From Rhynchosporium graminicola (lineage: Eukaryota > Ascomycota > Leotiomycetes > Helotiales > Ploettnerulaceae): a stretch of DNA of 64,000 bases. Numbering within the stretch: position 1 is the stretch's first letter; each line of letters starts with the position of its first letter. The stretch covers positions 186,001 through 250,000 of the forward strand of contig FJUW01000019.1 in the NCBI GenBank assembly GCA_900074885.1, read 5' to 3'. Both the position numbers and the translations under genes were made by a program. Below the pieces are notes generated by a model that had not been told where the DNA came from, did not search any database, and worked only from the letters and a program-made list of their open reading frames with translations. Shown here piece after piece: positions 23,601 through 35,687 of the stretch.

Positions 23601-24387
23601 ACTTTGGTCCACTGGTCTCCGAGATCTGCTCAAACAATACCACCTACAGAGACCGCAATCTTCAAGCAGCAGCTACTCTCTGCTTAGCCAAGCTTATGTG
23701 CGTAAGTTCCGAGTACTGCGAGACAAACCTCCCACTCCTTATCACCATCCTCGAACGCTCCAAGGACCCTATTACACGATCCAACGTCGTGATTGCCCTG
23801 GGCGACATGGCAGTCTGCTTCAACCACCTCATCGACGAAAACACTGACTTCCTTTACCGCCGCCTAAACGACAAGGACGCAAGTGTGAAACGTACCTGCT
23901 TGATGACTCTTACATTCCTCATCCTCGCTGGTCAAGTCAAGGTCAAAGGTCAACTAGGAGAAATGGCCAAGTGTCTCGAAGATGACGATAAGAGGATCGC
24001 GGATTTGAGTCGCATGTTCTTCACCGAGCTGAGCACGAAGGATAATGCGGTTTATAATCACTTTGTTGATATGTTTAGTTTGTTGAGCGCGGAGAAGGAT
24101 TTGGAAGAGGATGCGTTGAAAAGGATTATCAAGTTCTTGGCTGGATTTATCGAGAAGGTACGTTTGATACTCCTCCCGGTACTCATGCAAGGACAAATGA
24201 CTAATGCAATGATTAGGATAAACACGCCAAACAACTCGCGGATAAACTCGCTGCCAGACTGGCCCGTTGTGAGACTGAGCGACAGTGGAATGATGTTGCG
24301 TATGCTTTAAGCTTGTTGCAGCATAAGAACGAGGACATCACGAAGTTGATCACGGGTGGATTTAGAGTTATTCAGGCTGGTGCTTAG
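20617..24387 (+). CDS. YCS4: Condensin complex subunit 1 (Ycs4/Cnd1/CAP-D2)
   Basis: This is the HEAT-repeat subunit of condensin that binds the Smc/kleisin ring and DNA during mitotic chromosome compaction. Exons 20617-21442, 21495-24157 and 24217-24387 give 1,219 residues, the family size. Intron 1 (52 nt) joins HHGHGYA to AQISIVQNLTYFEHLAEPMA, a conserved stretch. Intron 2 (59 nt) leads to the conserved C-terminal block ARLARCETERQWNDVAYAL. Between them lie HEAT arrays, a Lys/Ala linker near residues 170-195, an acidic, Pro-rich insert around 860-900, and the Cnd1 core (TLCLAKLMCVSSEYCE, ERSKDPITRSNVVIALGDMA). The product is intact. It shares its promoter region with CDC7, so both genes may be cell-cycle controlled; that is inferred. 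Confidence 0.94.
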
Positions 24388-24699
24388 ATTTGGGTATATA
24401 TAGGACAGGATGTACGAATGTATGAAGTAATGAGCGTATATGGCTGGAGGTCCGGCTGGAAAGATTGGGCATGGAGGCGTTAGGTTTTTTTGAATTTTGG
24501 GGAGGCCTACACTGTTTTTTTGCTTATCTGTTTGTTCGCTTGTCTGTCATGATGCTAGTCGATAGTGTTTGTATGCCAATACGAAACGAATACACTACAC
24601 TTGACCTCCAAAGTCCGAAAGGAATGTTCTACTAGCCTGATAATTTTACGATCTCCAGTTATTTAGGCAGACAAAATTATAAACCCTCCAAGACATCCA

Positions 24700-24823
24700 T
24701 AGTGAGTCTGAGGATCGAACTCAGGTCCTTCTCTGTCCCAAGTCTAGACTGCCACACAGCACCCACTGTGTGACAGCCTAGAGTTATGTGAGAGAGACGC
24801 GCTAACCACTGCGCTAACCCACT
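24700..24823 (-). tRNA. tRNA-like gene with 51-nt hairpin intron, possible Val(CAC) anticodon
   Basis: All four stems form on the minus strand. The acceptor AGTGGGT pairs with ACTCACT (one wobble) and is followed by A73. The D stem is GCGC/GCGC around AGTGGTTA. The anticodon stem TCTCT pairs with AGAGA, the variable loop is AGGAC, and the T arm is CTGAG-TTCGATC-CTCAG. The anticodon loop begins CTCACA, so bases 34-36 are CAC. A 51-nt insert (24736-24786) sits at the canonical 37/38 position and folds by itself into a 16-bp hairpin with two wobbles and a TGGGTG loop. That loop could pair with the anticodon, as tRNA introns usually do. TTTT lies about 20 bases downstream. The A1-T72 pair and the long intron are unusual, so a tRNA-derived repeat is the alternative. 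Confidence 0.5.
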
Positions 24824-25500
24824 TGTTTTGTATTGAATGTAAATAGTATGCTTAGTTGAATATGTATCGGAGCTGATCTAGTGGCAGTTTTGAGATGGAA
24901 GCGAAGTGAGCAGGCGAGCAGCGACAGTAGACAGGAGAGACAGGAAGTTGGTAAGGTAAGGAAGGAGGTACAAAGGGATTCGATGATTTCGGATTTGTGA
25001 AGACGAATACATGTCTTTCTGCTAGGTGTGTCTTGAGATATTTCTATTAATGTATAACAAAATCTTAGAGTAAATGTCGTTTGATAAGCATCTCCTCGAG
25101 CCCTGGATCTCAACGGGCTCGTAAAACTTTCGCTTCAGCTCGGATCGAATGGGACTCTTACGCAGACTTCTCAAAGCCTTTTTTTTTTAAACAGAAGACT
25201 CAAATTATCTTGGGATCCAGCGAAAGGACAGCTAAAAGCTTCAAAGGTGGAAGATTTCTAAACTCGAGTTAGGCATATGTATCACCTATATTGAGCTTTG
25301 AGAAAGAAATATGAGGTTTTAGTTGAGCGTAAGTCGTCTTGGATGGAACGAGAAAGTGGTTTGACCCAGCCTAAGGATGATTTTCTCGATCAATTAAATA
25401 GCGGTTCCATGGAGTAGAAGAGAAAAGAAAATGAGAATTTCGCTCTGGATCCCGAATCAGTTGCCTCTGCAACGTAATTGAAAAGAGATTCTTAGCTCGA

Positions 25501-25579
25501 GGACCTTATCAGGACTTGAACCTAAATCTCATAGCATGATTTCTTGAGCTGTACGTACTACTAATTTCACCATAAAGTG
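25501..25579 (-). tRNA. Degenerate tRNA-like sequence
   Basis: This holds a perfect Pol III B box (GGTTCAAGTCC) within a good T arm (TTAGG/CCTGA), and CACTTTA pairs with TAAGGTC in six of seven positions as an acceptor stem. The D arm is poor. The anticodon arm has only a four-pair stem (CTCA/TGAG) around a 13-base loop, so no anticodon can be read. It is probably a tRNA relic or part of a short interspersed element. It lies 680 bp from the better tRNA-like gene, on the same strand. Confidence 0.28.
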
Positions 25580-26851
25580 CTTTCCTAATCGTTGTAGTCC
25601 TGTCGAGTGAATGTTTAGGGTTTTGTTGTTGACATGCAAGCGAGATGGGGTCAATGGCCGTTGCGGTCTTCTGGAAAACTCTCCATGTCACTCACACATG
25701 TTTGCTCCAAAACGGAGACCTGAAGAATCTGAAGATTTTGACCTAGGGAATATATAGAAGACCTAAAAACACTGTGCATAGACTTGGTATATTTTAGCAG
25801 AATGATACTGCTTTCAAAGAAGCCAAGTAAGTGCTTGGCATCCTGAGGATGTGCCATCCAAGAATGTTATGAGGAACTTTCATGACTCCAGATAATATGA
25901 AGACTGGTATCAGATGCTAAAAACTTAAAAATCAACACTGCAGCGTGGTTCCCCCTTATTTTTGAATAATTATATCGAAGGTTAGCGGGCTCAAGTGTCT
26001 CTCAAGACGTAGCCCCTCGTTTCTGATTTCTTGTTACCTTTCTCTCTCTTGTGCGCGATAAAATAATATGGCGTCCTCAAGACGCTTACTTATGTAGCCT
26101 CATATTTCACGTCTGGGCTTCAAGGACATGTCGTTGAGCTTTTCTGGCACGCCATGCATATAATAAACCATGATGGGAGATTCCAGGGCAGCTCCAGCAG
26201 CACTGTCTAGTAACAAGCCTGATAATTATAGCTCCAGCTCGAAAGGAAAGTAGGGAGGCAGTAAGATCCTACGACCGGGCATTCTCCAGCTTCTCTTCTC
26301 GCTTTCATCCGCCGACAATACCTGGGCGTAGTTAAAATTTTATTCAATCCTTCTATCCTATCACGACTCTTGGTATTATCGAAAAATTATGGCGGTTCAG
26401 CAAATTGATCAGTCAACCTTAAGGTACTCACGTGTCAAGTGCTGCACACTTGCTATCTCTGCATGGCAGAATGTGGCTGTCTGGTACGGCACGCCTCTGA
26501 TACTGCGTGCCACACACTATAACCCTGGCACTAACAACAGATGATAGGATTCCAGTCACCGTTATGCAACGAGCGAATGCTAAGTTATGAGGCGCCTGTG
26601 GCACATGGTAGGCTGTATCTCCAGTCCCAGTAATAAGCGAGGAGATTGAAAACAGAAGACAGACGACAAGCTACTTAAAAGCATCGAGAGATCCGCTATT
26701 CAGCTTTCGAGGATGAAGCTCTGATCGAAAAAAGTCATGATATATAATCGCGAAAATTCAACAGACTAATCTTGTTTCACCCACGCTTGCGATCACCATC
26801 AGCATCAACAGGTGCCTTTACCCGCGTGCACTCAACCCAACAATCTCAAAA
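25580..26851. other. AT-rich gene-poor tract
   Basis: About 1.3 kb, dense in stops on both strands, with no gene, RNA or repeat I can support. The last 200 bases are the flank of the small gene that follows. AT-richness here and at 24.8-25.5 kb would fit decayed repeat sequence, but I see no recognisable transposon protein. Confidence 0.45.
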
Positions 26852-27286
26852 ATGTGTTTCGGGAGCATCAACCCCCGAATCGACCATGGCGCAGATCAAG
26901 ACCCACCATCCCGCATCATCGAGATACATTCATTCTCCGACCCCAATACAGCCTCCACTCTCAGCTATGAGGGAACAATGTCCTCCTCCTCAAAAGAGAA
27001 AAAGAAGCCATTCCACAACGAAGAAAGCAATCTTCCCTCTTACCCAAGCTGTACAGGGACCCTGGGCACCGTCTCTCGCCAGAAGACGAAGGTTGTGCAG
27101 AAAAAGAACTCGTTTCATAGAGAGCAGGAGGATTTGCCGGTTGGGTGGGGTTGGAATAATGCGCTCTCTCATGGGGCGCTGGATTTGTCGCAGACGACTG
27201 CGAACCAGAGGGGTAGGGCGATACAGAAAGACTTGGAGGAAGAGAGGAAGATGAAGGCTGAGAAGAAACCGAAGATGAGGCCATAG
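26852..27286 (+). CDS. Hypothetical protein, Lys/Ser-rich (144 aa)
   Basis: An ATG in a strong context (CTCAAAAATGTG) opens a 144-codon frame. The product begins MCFGSINPRIDHG, has a Ser/Lys patch (SSSSKEKKKPF), a basic centre (RQKTKVVQKKNSFHREQ), a short tryptophan motif (LPVGWGWNNALSHG) and a charged tail (DLEEERKMKAEKKPKMRP). The terminal TAG is immediately followed by AAG, so ATA|GTAAGT is a good donor. Splicing to an acceptor at 27400 would merely replace the stop by Tyr-stop, and either ending gives almost the same protein. Overlapping frames in other phases are less convincing. No family is recognised. A soluble nuclear or cytosolic protein is likely from composition. Confidence 0.45.
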   Translation: MCFGSINPRIDHGADQDPPSRIIEIHSFSDPNTASTLSYEGTMSSSSKEKKKPFHNEESNLPSYPSCTGTLGTVSRQKTKVVQKKNSFHREQEDLPVGWGWNNALSHGALDLSQTTANQRGRAIQKDLEEERKMKAEKKPKMRP

Positions 27287-29013
27287 TAAGTGTTTGCGTT
27301 GAGTAGTCTCCCACCTCGAGGGAGGTTCGAAAGGAGGGAGGTGGAGGAGAGGGTTGAGGGGAGGGGTCAGGGAAGGGATTTTGCAGAGAGAGAAAAGTAG
27401 CTGACGTTCTGTGCGTAAATGAGAGATGATATGATGCAGGCGCTATCTTCTTGAGTTTTGGTGAAATTTTCATTCTTCGCCCGATTCAGGCTACTCAGTG
27501 TGTTTGGAAATAAAGCCATAGAGATCTGAAGGGCTTGAGCTGGGAAGAGCTGCTGTACTGGGAAAGAGAAACGTCTTTATCCAGGAAAGTTATACAGAAC
27601 TAGCTAGAAGATAGCCATGGTCAGTTGAAAAGCGCCATAGTTGCTTAAGTGAGTTGATTGAAAACACCAACTGCAGCAGTCTACCTTCGATTCCTTGATT
27701 TCCAACTCCCTTGGCTTCTTTCGCACTCAAAACGTGCTTCCTCTGGATTCTGAGCTTCCTTCCCTTAGAAACTTCTGCGAGTAACTGGGTTTTTTTCTCG
27801 GTGCTAAAATAGAGGTTCGGAACTCATCAGGATTCAGGCATAGCAGAAAGAATTATGGTGATCATGTCCTCGGAATATTACACATTACAGAATAGAGATG
27901 CTCCCCAACTTGAATCCTGATGTACGATCTTACATCATTTTTACCACGCGCCCTATCGAGCCCTTGAGCCCTGGTAAAACCTCTTCCCTCTTTCCTCTTC
28001 CCGTCTCCACTCCACGTCAAGCCCGTATCTTCCCCATCCCAACACAACACAACACATCTCCCAAACCCCCCAATCTCTCCTCAACGCATCAGAGAAACCT
28101 CACAGCACTAAAAATTCAGTAACGAACACACCACGCTTTCAAACTCACAACTTGCGGGACAAGTTTACAGAATTCGATTGAGATGCTCATTCGTCAATTC
28201 ATTACTGTATTGCTATATTGATAGTCAGAGTAGTCATGTATGTCTTCGCTCAATCTATAGGTCTCCTATTCAGTAAACAGTATCAGAAGCTCTTGAATAA
28301 CTACCTGTCGCTAAGTAAGCGATCCTTGATATATTCAAATTTAGAAACGGCAACTCCCTTACAGGTTTACCTGGCGTGACCGAGAATCAGCCGGGGCATG
28401 TTTTTCCGATAAGGGAGCGAAGGAAAGGTTTGTTGCACGTCGTAATTTTTTCAATGTCATATAAATATTTGATAACTTTCGAAAATTGACTTCCAAAAAG
28501 AGCATTGCTGGAGATGGGGTAGTCTAACCGTGTGTGCAAATCACATCACAATACATCATCATTACCGAGAAGATAGAGTATTTATGCTCTCATTATCCTC
28601 ATCATGCTGTATACAGAAACCGAACAGTAAACCAACAATAGAGTCGTTTCGATCCATCCATTGCTCATCCTCCAAAACATTCAAAACATGAAAGCAAACC
28701 AAACAAGTAAGTACGCCCGAAACTCCTCATATGAGGCAAGCAAGCAAGTAGTCATCTTCGGCTACCGGTATCCAACCCATGCTACCGCTGCCACCAGACT
28801 TCCACTCCACCCTACTTGAACAGCAAGAATGTAACCCTAAGCACGGTTTATGCATGAATAGATGCCTCCAGGGCGGAAGAGAATAGACTGTGAAGTCAAA
28901 CCGACATGATTTGTACCGGAGAAGCATGGCGATCGAAGCGAGGACTCGAATTGAAATGAATCGAAAATATTTTGAACAACATCGTCGCAGTCGTAAACCA
29001 TGTTGTAACCCTC
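27287..29013. other. Intergenic tract
   Basis: About 1.7 kb, holding the 3' flank of the small gene, CT-rich sequence near 27930-28080, and the 3' flank of BUD4. No gene, RNA or clear repeat is visible. Confidence 0.5.
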
Positions 29014-32000
29014 TCAAAAGACAGTGCTCTTCGTCCGCTGGTGATTTCTCGATGTTTTCCGGAGTGTAGTTCCTTGTTCAGCCTTCTTTTTCATGCTCTC
29101 TTCACGCTTCAACACCATATCGGCCCAACCGCCTTTGGTTTTGTGCTCCTTGCCAATGCAAGCATCGAGAACTTGCATCCAACCTTCCTTGTCGGCAGCA
29201 GTGTCGGCGTAAAAATCAATGACTTCACCATTGTTGAAGCGAATGCGAAATCCTTCTTCAACGAACATGTAGCCTTCCTCCTCCTCTGCAAAGCCCGACT
29301 TGCGACGTTTACCACCCTTGCCAGTCGTTTCCTTCTGGGTGAGTGCACGACGATCATCGATCAGCTTGCTAGCGTTGGCAAGATTGATGGTGGCACGAGG
29401 CTGGCGGGTGGACTCATGGTAAGCGGTGAGTTTGCTACCTGCGAGCTTGAAGAAGCGGCGGCGCCAGTACTGCAGATTGTTAATGATAGTTCTTGGAACG
29501 AAGAATGATCAAACTTACTGGACAATCACCACCCTGTTGACTCAGGTGACCTTCATAGTTGCGAGCCAGAGCAATCTCGGCTTCCTTCATCTCTCGGATG
29601 CAAGAATTCATGCTCTTTGGCATCTCATCATCGGTAGCTCCCTGGGGCTTAGGAACGAAAAGAAGCTGCAACTCAAGCTTTGCAACCTTGTATGGCGCTC
29701 TTCTTTGAACAATGGTGCCTCCACGCTTGCTCATAACGCTGGATCTGTGAGTTGCTTCTTCGGTAGCCCATTCGTTGAAGCATGCAACATCAACCACATA
29801 TGGTCGACCATAGCAGCGAGTCTCATGATCCTTGAGGCAGACATATGATCGGCCGAAGCTACCATCTTCAGCAGCGAGAGGAGACAGTAAGTCCCAGGCA
29901 GTTGGCACAACAGACTTTCGTTTGGCTTGTGCCTCAAGCTGGTTTTGTTGTGCGACCCGTTGCTCTTCTTCCTTCTGTCTCATATCCAACTCTTTGCGCT
30001 TCTTAGGCGATGCGAAGACTCGGCTGAATGTGGATGGCTTCTGTGCCTTGTGAGTCTTGGTAGGTGACTCCACTACGCGGGTTGGTGGCGGCTTGACCAG
30101 CTTAGCATTGAGGGTCAATTGAAATTCCAGCTCATTAGGCACGACAAGCTCAAATTCTTGACCGATGGGTGCGTTTCTTCCAAGCTCGAGCCATGCAGTA
30201 GTGACACAATGGACACCGTTATCAAGGGTCAGGCTGAACCAGGTTTGTTCATCTAAAAGGACATGTCAGTAAGTAGTCATAAATTCGAGTCGGGTATCCT
30301 TACTCTTGGGCAAAGGCATCTCAAGGTCTTTGACACCGATGACCTTGACAAAGAGTCTTCCTCTCTCGCCACCTTCTTCCGGGGCTGGATCCGCAACGGC
30401 TTCCTCAGAGACCATGCCTAGATCAGCGACATTGCTTTCCTGTCCTGGCATTGGAGGCATTGGACCAGATGGCACCTTCTTGCGAGCGTTTGACCTATCG
30501 CGCATGCTATTCTTCCGCTGATTACCATTCCAAGGCTCGACAGTCCATGATTGTGGGCGGTCCTTCTTCACCGGTGAGTTTCCAGCAGAGCGAGTTCCGT
30601 GGAAAGAATCTCCCATATCATCATTGCTAGTGGCAACAATGAGTTTGGTGTTCTGTCTCATCAAGTAGCCACGCTGTTTACGGGGACTAATATTAGCATA
30701 ATGTTCGAAAGATGACATGATACTTGCATCGGACGCTTGTCCCTGATAGCCAAAGGGAATTGGATTCGTAGAAGAATGGTAGGACGCCACCTTTTGGTCT
30801 TCGATGACACGATCGAAATCCTGGTCAAGGCTGAGTCCACCATTATCGTTCCCGATATCCAAAGTGAGAGAACTCTTAAGGAAGCTTGGATTTCTCTCTA
30901 TGCCGGATTCGGACTCTGCTGACGGCGGCCCAAGTTCACGATCAAGGCTTAGTGAAGGACGGTTGCGGTGTCGCTGGGGTATAGGAGGGATGTTATGAGT
31001 CTCACCACTGACGTGTCGTCGCAATTCTTGCATTGCCACTAAGTCAGAAGGTGTGTTAGATGGGCGGGTTTTCAGCCTAGAGCCAGATGACTTGATAGTG
31101 GCCACCGCCTCTGGGATACTCGGAGACTCTCTAGAAGGCGAAGGCGGGACTGGGTGATGAATAACAGAGTCTGGAGTGCCAACATCGTACTGCTCCTCAT
31201 CATCCTCTGGTCCCCAACCAGTTCCATCGTACTCAGGCCTCGAAACAGGCACTGATCGCCCTTCTGGTGTTTCTGGTCGTTGAAGATACTCGTGAGCTGA
31301 GGCCATTTTAGGCGCTTCAGGCTCGGGAATGACTTGCTCCTTTGGCATGGGAGGTGAGGGTGTCATGTACGAAGACAAGCTAAGACCGAAGTCATTATTA
31401 CCCAGGAAACCAGTAAACTCTGGAAGTGAGCCACGATGATCTTTTTTGACAGGGTCAGCCGACAAGACCTGAGGCTGTGATGGACTGGTAGCACGAGGAG
31501 TCAGTGGGCCTTCATCTTCCGGACCACTATTGACATTGGCTTGCGGACTCTGGTTGGAGGGTGTAGGATCTGAATATTGGCTCTCTGCATCATCCTCTGC
31601 AAGAACCTCTTGCTCAGCCTCAGAGGTCTCGACCTGGAAATCGGGACGTTGATACATGTCGGTAATCGAGTAAATATCAAGCTCCTCCTCATCCTCTGGC
31701 TCTCGCTTGATTATTACACTGTCCTCATTCTCTAAAACAGAGTCGTCTTCAGTGGAAGGGAGTGGAGTATCTGGATCAAGGGCCGCTGTTCGTTCTGGGC
31801 TTGAGCTTGGCATTGGAGATGAGAAGTTGTAATCAGAATCCCTTGAAAATGGATCCTGACCATTTACCTTTCTCAAAATTGACTCTCGCGATATTCGCTC
31901 AGGCAAATGGTATGTACCCAGACCTGGAAGGTCATCAAGAGTGTCCTCATCCTCGTGAATCTGGATAGATTGCTCTCGCTCTGGAGTCTGGCTGCTTCGA

Positions 32001-33548
32001 TCCGGACGAGGACCTCCACGTCTCATTCGTCGCTCACGCTGCTTCTCTGCCTCTGTCTTTGGCTTCTCGTCATCCTGGATCATCATCAATTGAAGTCTCT
32101 CCTCCAGTGTCAACTTGCCGCCGCCCATTCCTTGAATGTCAGACTTGCTGAAAGATGCCGCTGCTGGTGGAGAAGGGAGGCTTCGCTGAGAGCTTGAAGC
32201 ACGTTCTGCAGCTGCAGAAACGCCAGTCGAGGAGGTTGAATTGCTGCGCTTGTGCAAACTCATGCCAGGGAGCGGTGGAAGGGGTCTATGCTCGCCATTT
32301 GAATTAAGAGAATCATTTCGAGTTGCAGCTGGTCGACCGGCGGAGGAAGGGCGTGCATCTGGCATTGGGCTACCTTCGGGACCACTGAAAGGATCTTCAA
32401 AGCGTCCAGAAAGAATGCCAGTGTTGTGGTCACCAGGGCTAGTGTGTCGCCAATCTTCTGGTCCCACGACTGGAGTCTTGTCTGTATCCTCCAAAGAGGC
32501 GTCAAAACTGTCATCTTGCTCCATAGACTCGCCACGATTGTAGCTATCTTCTTCTTCCTCCTCCTCTCCAGAATCGTAGCTGTTCTCGCGGGATCCAGTG
32601 CCGATTGAGGACAAGTCCGGTGTTGTCATTTCGTACTCATTAATCTGCGGGGGAGCAGCATCGAATGTGACGCTCTTCGCGTGCCTGTGGAGGATCTTGC
32701 CAGGTGGAAGCTCTCTCTCATCGCCCGAACCATCGTCTTGCCAAGTCGCGCTCTCGGAATCATAGCTAGATTTGCCGTTGAACAGACGGGACGAAAGTGC
32801 AGACTTGGTAGGGGAGATTTGATCTTTGCTTGGAGATCGCAGACCATTGGCATTAGCTGACGTGGGCCTTTTGTTTGGACTCGTGAAAGGGCTGTATAGC
32901 GGAATGCTGCTCTTGCTATCGTTCCTTTGGTGACCAAAGGTTCGGCCACGATCTGCCGATCGGAGACCATCCAAGCCCGCTCCTCCATACGCGTTTCCTT
33001 GTAATTGTTTTGCCAGAGGGCGCTCGACCACCGGAACGGTCGCAGGATCGTATTCTTGCTTCTGTTCGCGCGCGAACATGTTGCTGTTTTTGACGCGCGA
33101 TGCGCGCTGCAGCCTCTCGATAGATGTTCGGCGAGTAGGTGATGGAGATGTTTCTCTTCCTGCGAAGAAGTTCTCGCTATTGAATCTATTCGGTGTGGTA
33201 GGGTCGCGACCTTGCCAGAAGAGTCGAGGGCTCGAGTTATTGGCTTCGGGTGAGGGTTGGAAAGGCGAGCTATCCCCATTGAGCATCATTTTCTGTGGTC
33301 TAGATTAGCTTTCAATGTCTGAGGCATGATAAGGGAGGAATGCTGTACCTTCGTAGCTGAAGTGTAACTGGGACTGTTTCTCCTCCTCTCATGAGGCGCA
33401 AGCTCCGATAGAGGTCTGGGAAGAGAAGAGCCTTCCATCTTGAGTGGTGACCCTTTCGAGATGCGGAGAGGGGTCTTCACATTGATGTTAGTTTTGTTTT
33501 GTTTACCATCAACAAGTTACTTACGGGAGGGGCTGGAGATGATTCCAT
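29014..33548 (-). CDS. BUD4: Bud4-type anillin-like septation protein with PH domain
   Basis: Bud4 marks septation and bud sites and links septins to the contractile ring; in filamentous fungi it is needed for septum formation. Five exons (33525-33548, 33349-33474, 30304-33292, 29519-30252, 29014-29469) with introns of 49-56 nt give 1,442 residues. The first exon encodes just eight residues (MESSPAPP). The long middle is disordered, rich in Ser/Pro/Glu, with many SP/TP sites. The conserved C-terminal part starts near residue 1030 (RLFVKVIGVKDLEMPLPK) with NEQTWFSLTLDNGVHCVTTA and the TFSRVFASPKKRKE basic region. The PH domain follows across the last intron: YWRRRFFKLAGSKLTAYHES, then MFVEEGFRIRFNNGEVIDFY. 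The basic tail ends TKSTVF. Domain order and the anillin homology-like block make this confident. Confidence 0.93.
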
Positions 33549-35475
33549 ATTTGCTTTGCTTTGCGCTGCGCGATAACAGTAGTGTTCTTTAGGTACCTAA
33601 TCCAGATCTATGGGAATACCAGAGTATTTCTCAATCCAGCCAGAGCTTGACGAAGAATGTCGCGGTTGATTGAGAATGCGCGTGGAGCGTGGGAAAGTCA
33701 GTCAGACAGCGAGCGAATGTCAATTGGATGTTCCAATGATGGGTCGAGTAGAGGTTCCCAACCGGAATCCAATACGCACTCGCGTGCAAAAGCTGAGAGA
33801 AGGGAGAATGCCAACAGTTGTGAGGGTTGGTGTGGGAAGAATAGTCCGACAAGTCGAGATAGCATGGAGTGCAATCAAGTACAAGTACTCACTTCCTGCT
33901 TGCTTGTATTGATTTGGGTGGAGCTTAGGCTTAGCATGCTAAACATGAATCCGCGCTACTGGTTGAGGTGACAACAGCAGGAGCGGCCGCGTCCGTGCAC
34001 GGGTCTTTCAGCGCTCAAAGCCCCGATGCCCCCCGATGCGCCTTGTACCCCTCACCGAGATCTGCAATCCCCCCATCCGCTCTGTCTTTCCCCTGCCCTA
34101 TTCAATTACATATCATGATACTGGTATCATAATGTATTCTGCGATAACTTTGCTCTATTAGGTTGTACCAAATCCTACTAAAACATCCTCTCGATTTTCC
34201 TTCACAGTTTTCTGTTTTGATAGACAGTCAGCTCTGTGTTTTATCGTGTCTCTGGCGCACATGCCAAAACTTGTTTTTCGAAAGCCCACTACTACTGCAG
34301 TCCTCGTGTTTATCCTCACACTAGCCCGTCCTGAAACATCCCGTAGATTCCCACCAGTGCAAGATACAAACTTTGCTTTTTACAGCTCAGCTCAGGTCTG
34401 TGGAGACGAAGAAGAAAGAAAAGACATAAAATATGTTGAAGATATGTGAGCAAGATTAGCCAAACCAGTCTCTGCTGAAGTCGGACTTGATATTTCTGTT
34501 GTCACCAGTTTCTTCTGCAGCCAGACTTGGGCTTGCTATGAATAAGTTATGAGACTAAGTCATGAAATCATTCTGTGTCATACGTCAGCAATATTGGAGA
34601 AGCTCTCTAAGCTCATGTGATCGATTTAAGACGGATGGGATGGGATGGGCAGGAGACGATATGATACAAGGCAAGAGGAAGTCAATACATAAACCCAGAT
34701 TTGAAAAAGACAGAAGCATCGCCGGACCAAATTATCTTCGGACATCGTAGACAGGAGATAGAAGTGACTACCTAGGTAGCTTTCATAGGTAAATAGAAGA
34801 GAGAGAAGGATTACAGCCTAAACAATCTCACTAAAGCTGATGTAATTCTGTATCAACGAGAAATTCGGAAATACACTCGCTGCATCAATGAGGCCACCTC
34901 CTCGGAACCATATGATACCGAGTTACACAAAACAAGATCACGACAGAATCAAAGAGCCGTGTCACCATATCAAGTGTGATTGCTCGGTTCAATTCGTACA
35001 CTCAGGGCAACACCATGTTACAGGATGGCGAACCAGTTTAAGAAACATTATCTTGTGCTCATGCGCTCTGAACCATATCTTCCTCGTTACTTCGGGTCGC
35101 ATAGCTCTTGTTCCACTCCCAAGAAAATCGAATGCGCTAAAGCTACTATTCGAAGCATTGAGTTGTTCGACTGTGCTTATATGTGCTTCGAGTGTTTATT
35201 TTTGGTTGCCCGTAAGTCCTTTCTTTACGATCGGTTGCAATCGATGAAGCCGGCAGGGAATTTCACCCTTAGATAGCTCAGATAAGACGAGGAACCTGAG
35301 GAAATTTGTCAAGTAATCCTTTCAGCAAGGTTATGTCCTCTCGAAATACCATCCTCGAGCTCCTGACAACGCAAACGGCAGTTAAATCTCATAGCACCAA
35401 CGGTAACATTACGACATACCGAAAATTAGACACACCATTTTTTATCTATCAATCAAAACATAGGTGGTACTTCTA
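33549..35475. other. BUD4 upstream flank and gene-poor tract
   Basis: The left part is the BUD4 promoter. An ATG at 34261 could start a 62-residue peptide with a hydrophobic N-terminus (TTTAVLVFILTLA), which I consider doubtful. CCCCGATGC is tandemly repeated near 34020-34038. Otherwise nothing coding or structured is seen up to the inverted-repeat element. Confidence 0.45.
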
Positions 35476-35687
35476 CGAAGGTACAGCGGTTAAGTATTGT
35501 TAGTATAATCAGCAGGGGGTAGATGACTTTACTGCAAAAGGTATAATCCCGAGTATACACTGACTTCTCGATCGCTGATTGAGTAATTTATGTCCTGCTT
35601 ACTGACCTATTTACTGCCACTTACAGTAAAGTCACTGAGCCCCTGCGAATCGTACTACTGTAACAATACTTAACCGCTGTACCTTCG
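35476..35687. mobile_element. MITE-like element with long terminal inverted repeats (212 bp)
   Basis: The left end (35476-35534) and the reverse complement of the right end (35624-35687) agree over the first 27 bases without mismatch, beginning CGAAGGTACAGCGG. They agree again in the inner part (GCAGGGG and TGACTTTACTG), with small gaps between. The 89-base centre has no coding potential. Similarity stops sharply outside both ends. Near-identical TTCTA occurs just outside the left end and two bases outside the right end, a possible but imperfect target duplication. This is the form of a non-autonomous DNA transposon. The superfamily cannot be assigned. Confidence 0.65.

Noticed and set aside
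24824..28700. Transposon protein relics in the AT-rich tract
   Set aside because: No transposase, reverse transcriptase or integrase motif could be read in any frame, even allowing for stops.
29014..29508. 178-codon plus-strand ORF over the BUD4 3' exon
   Set aside because: It is antisense to the PH domain exon, whose sequence is clearly conserved coding sequence.
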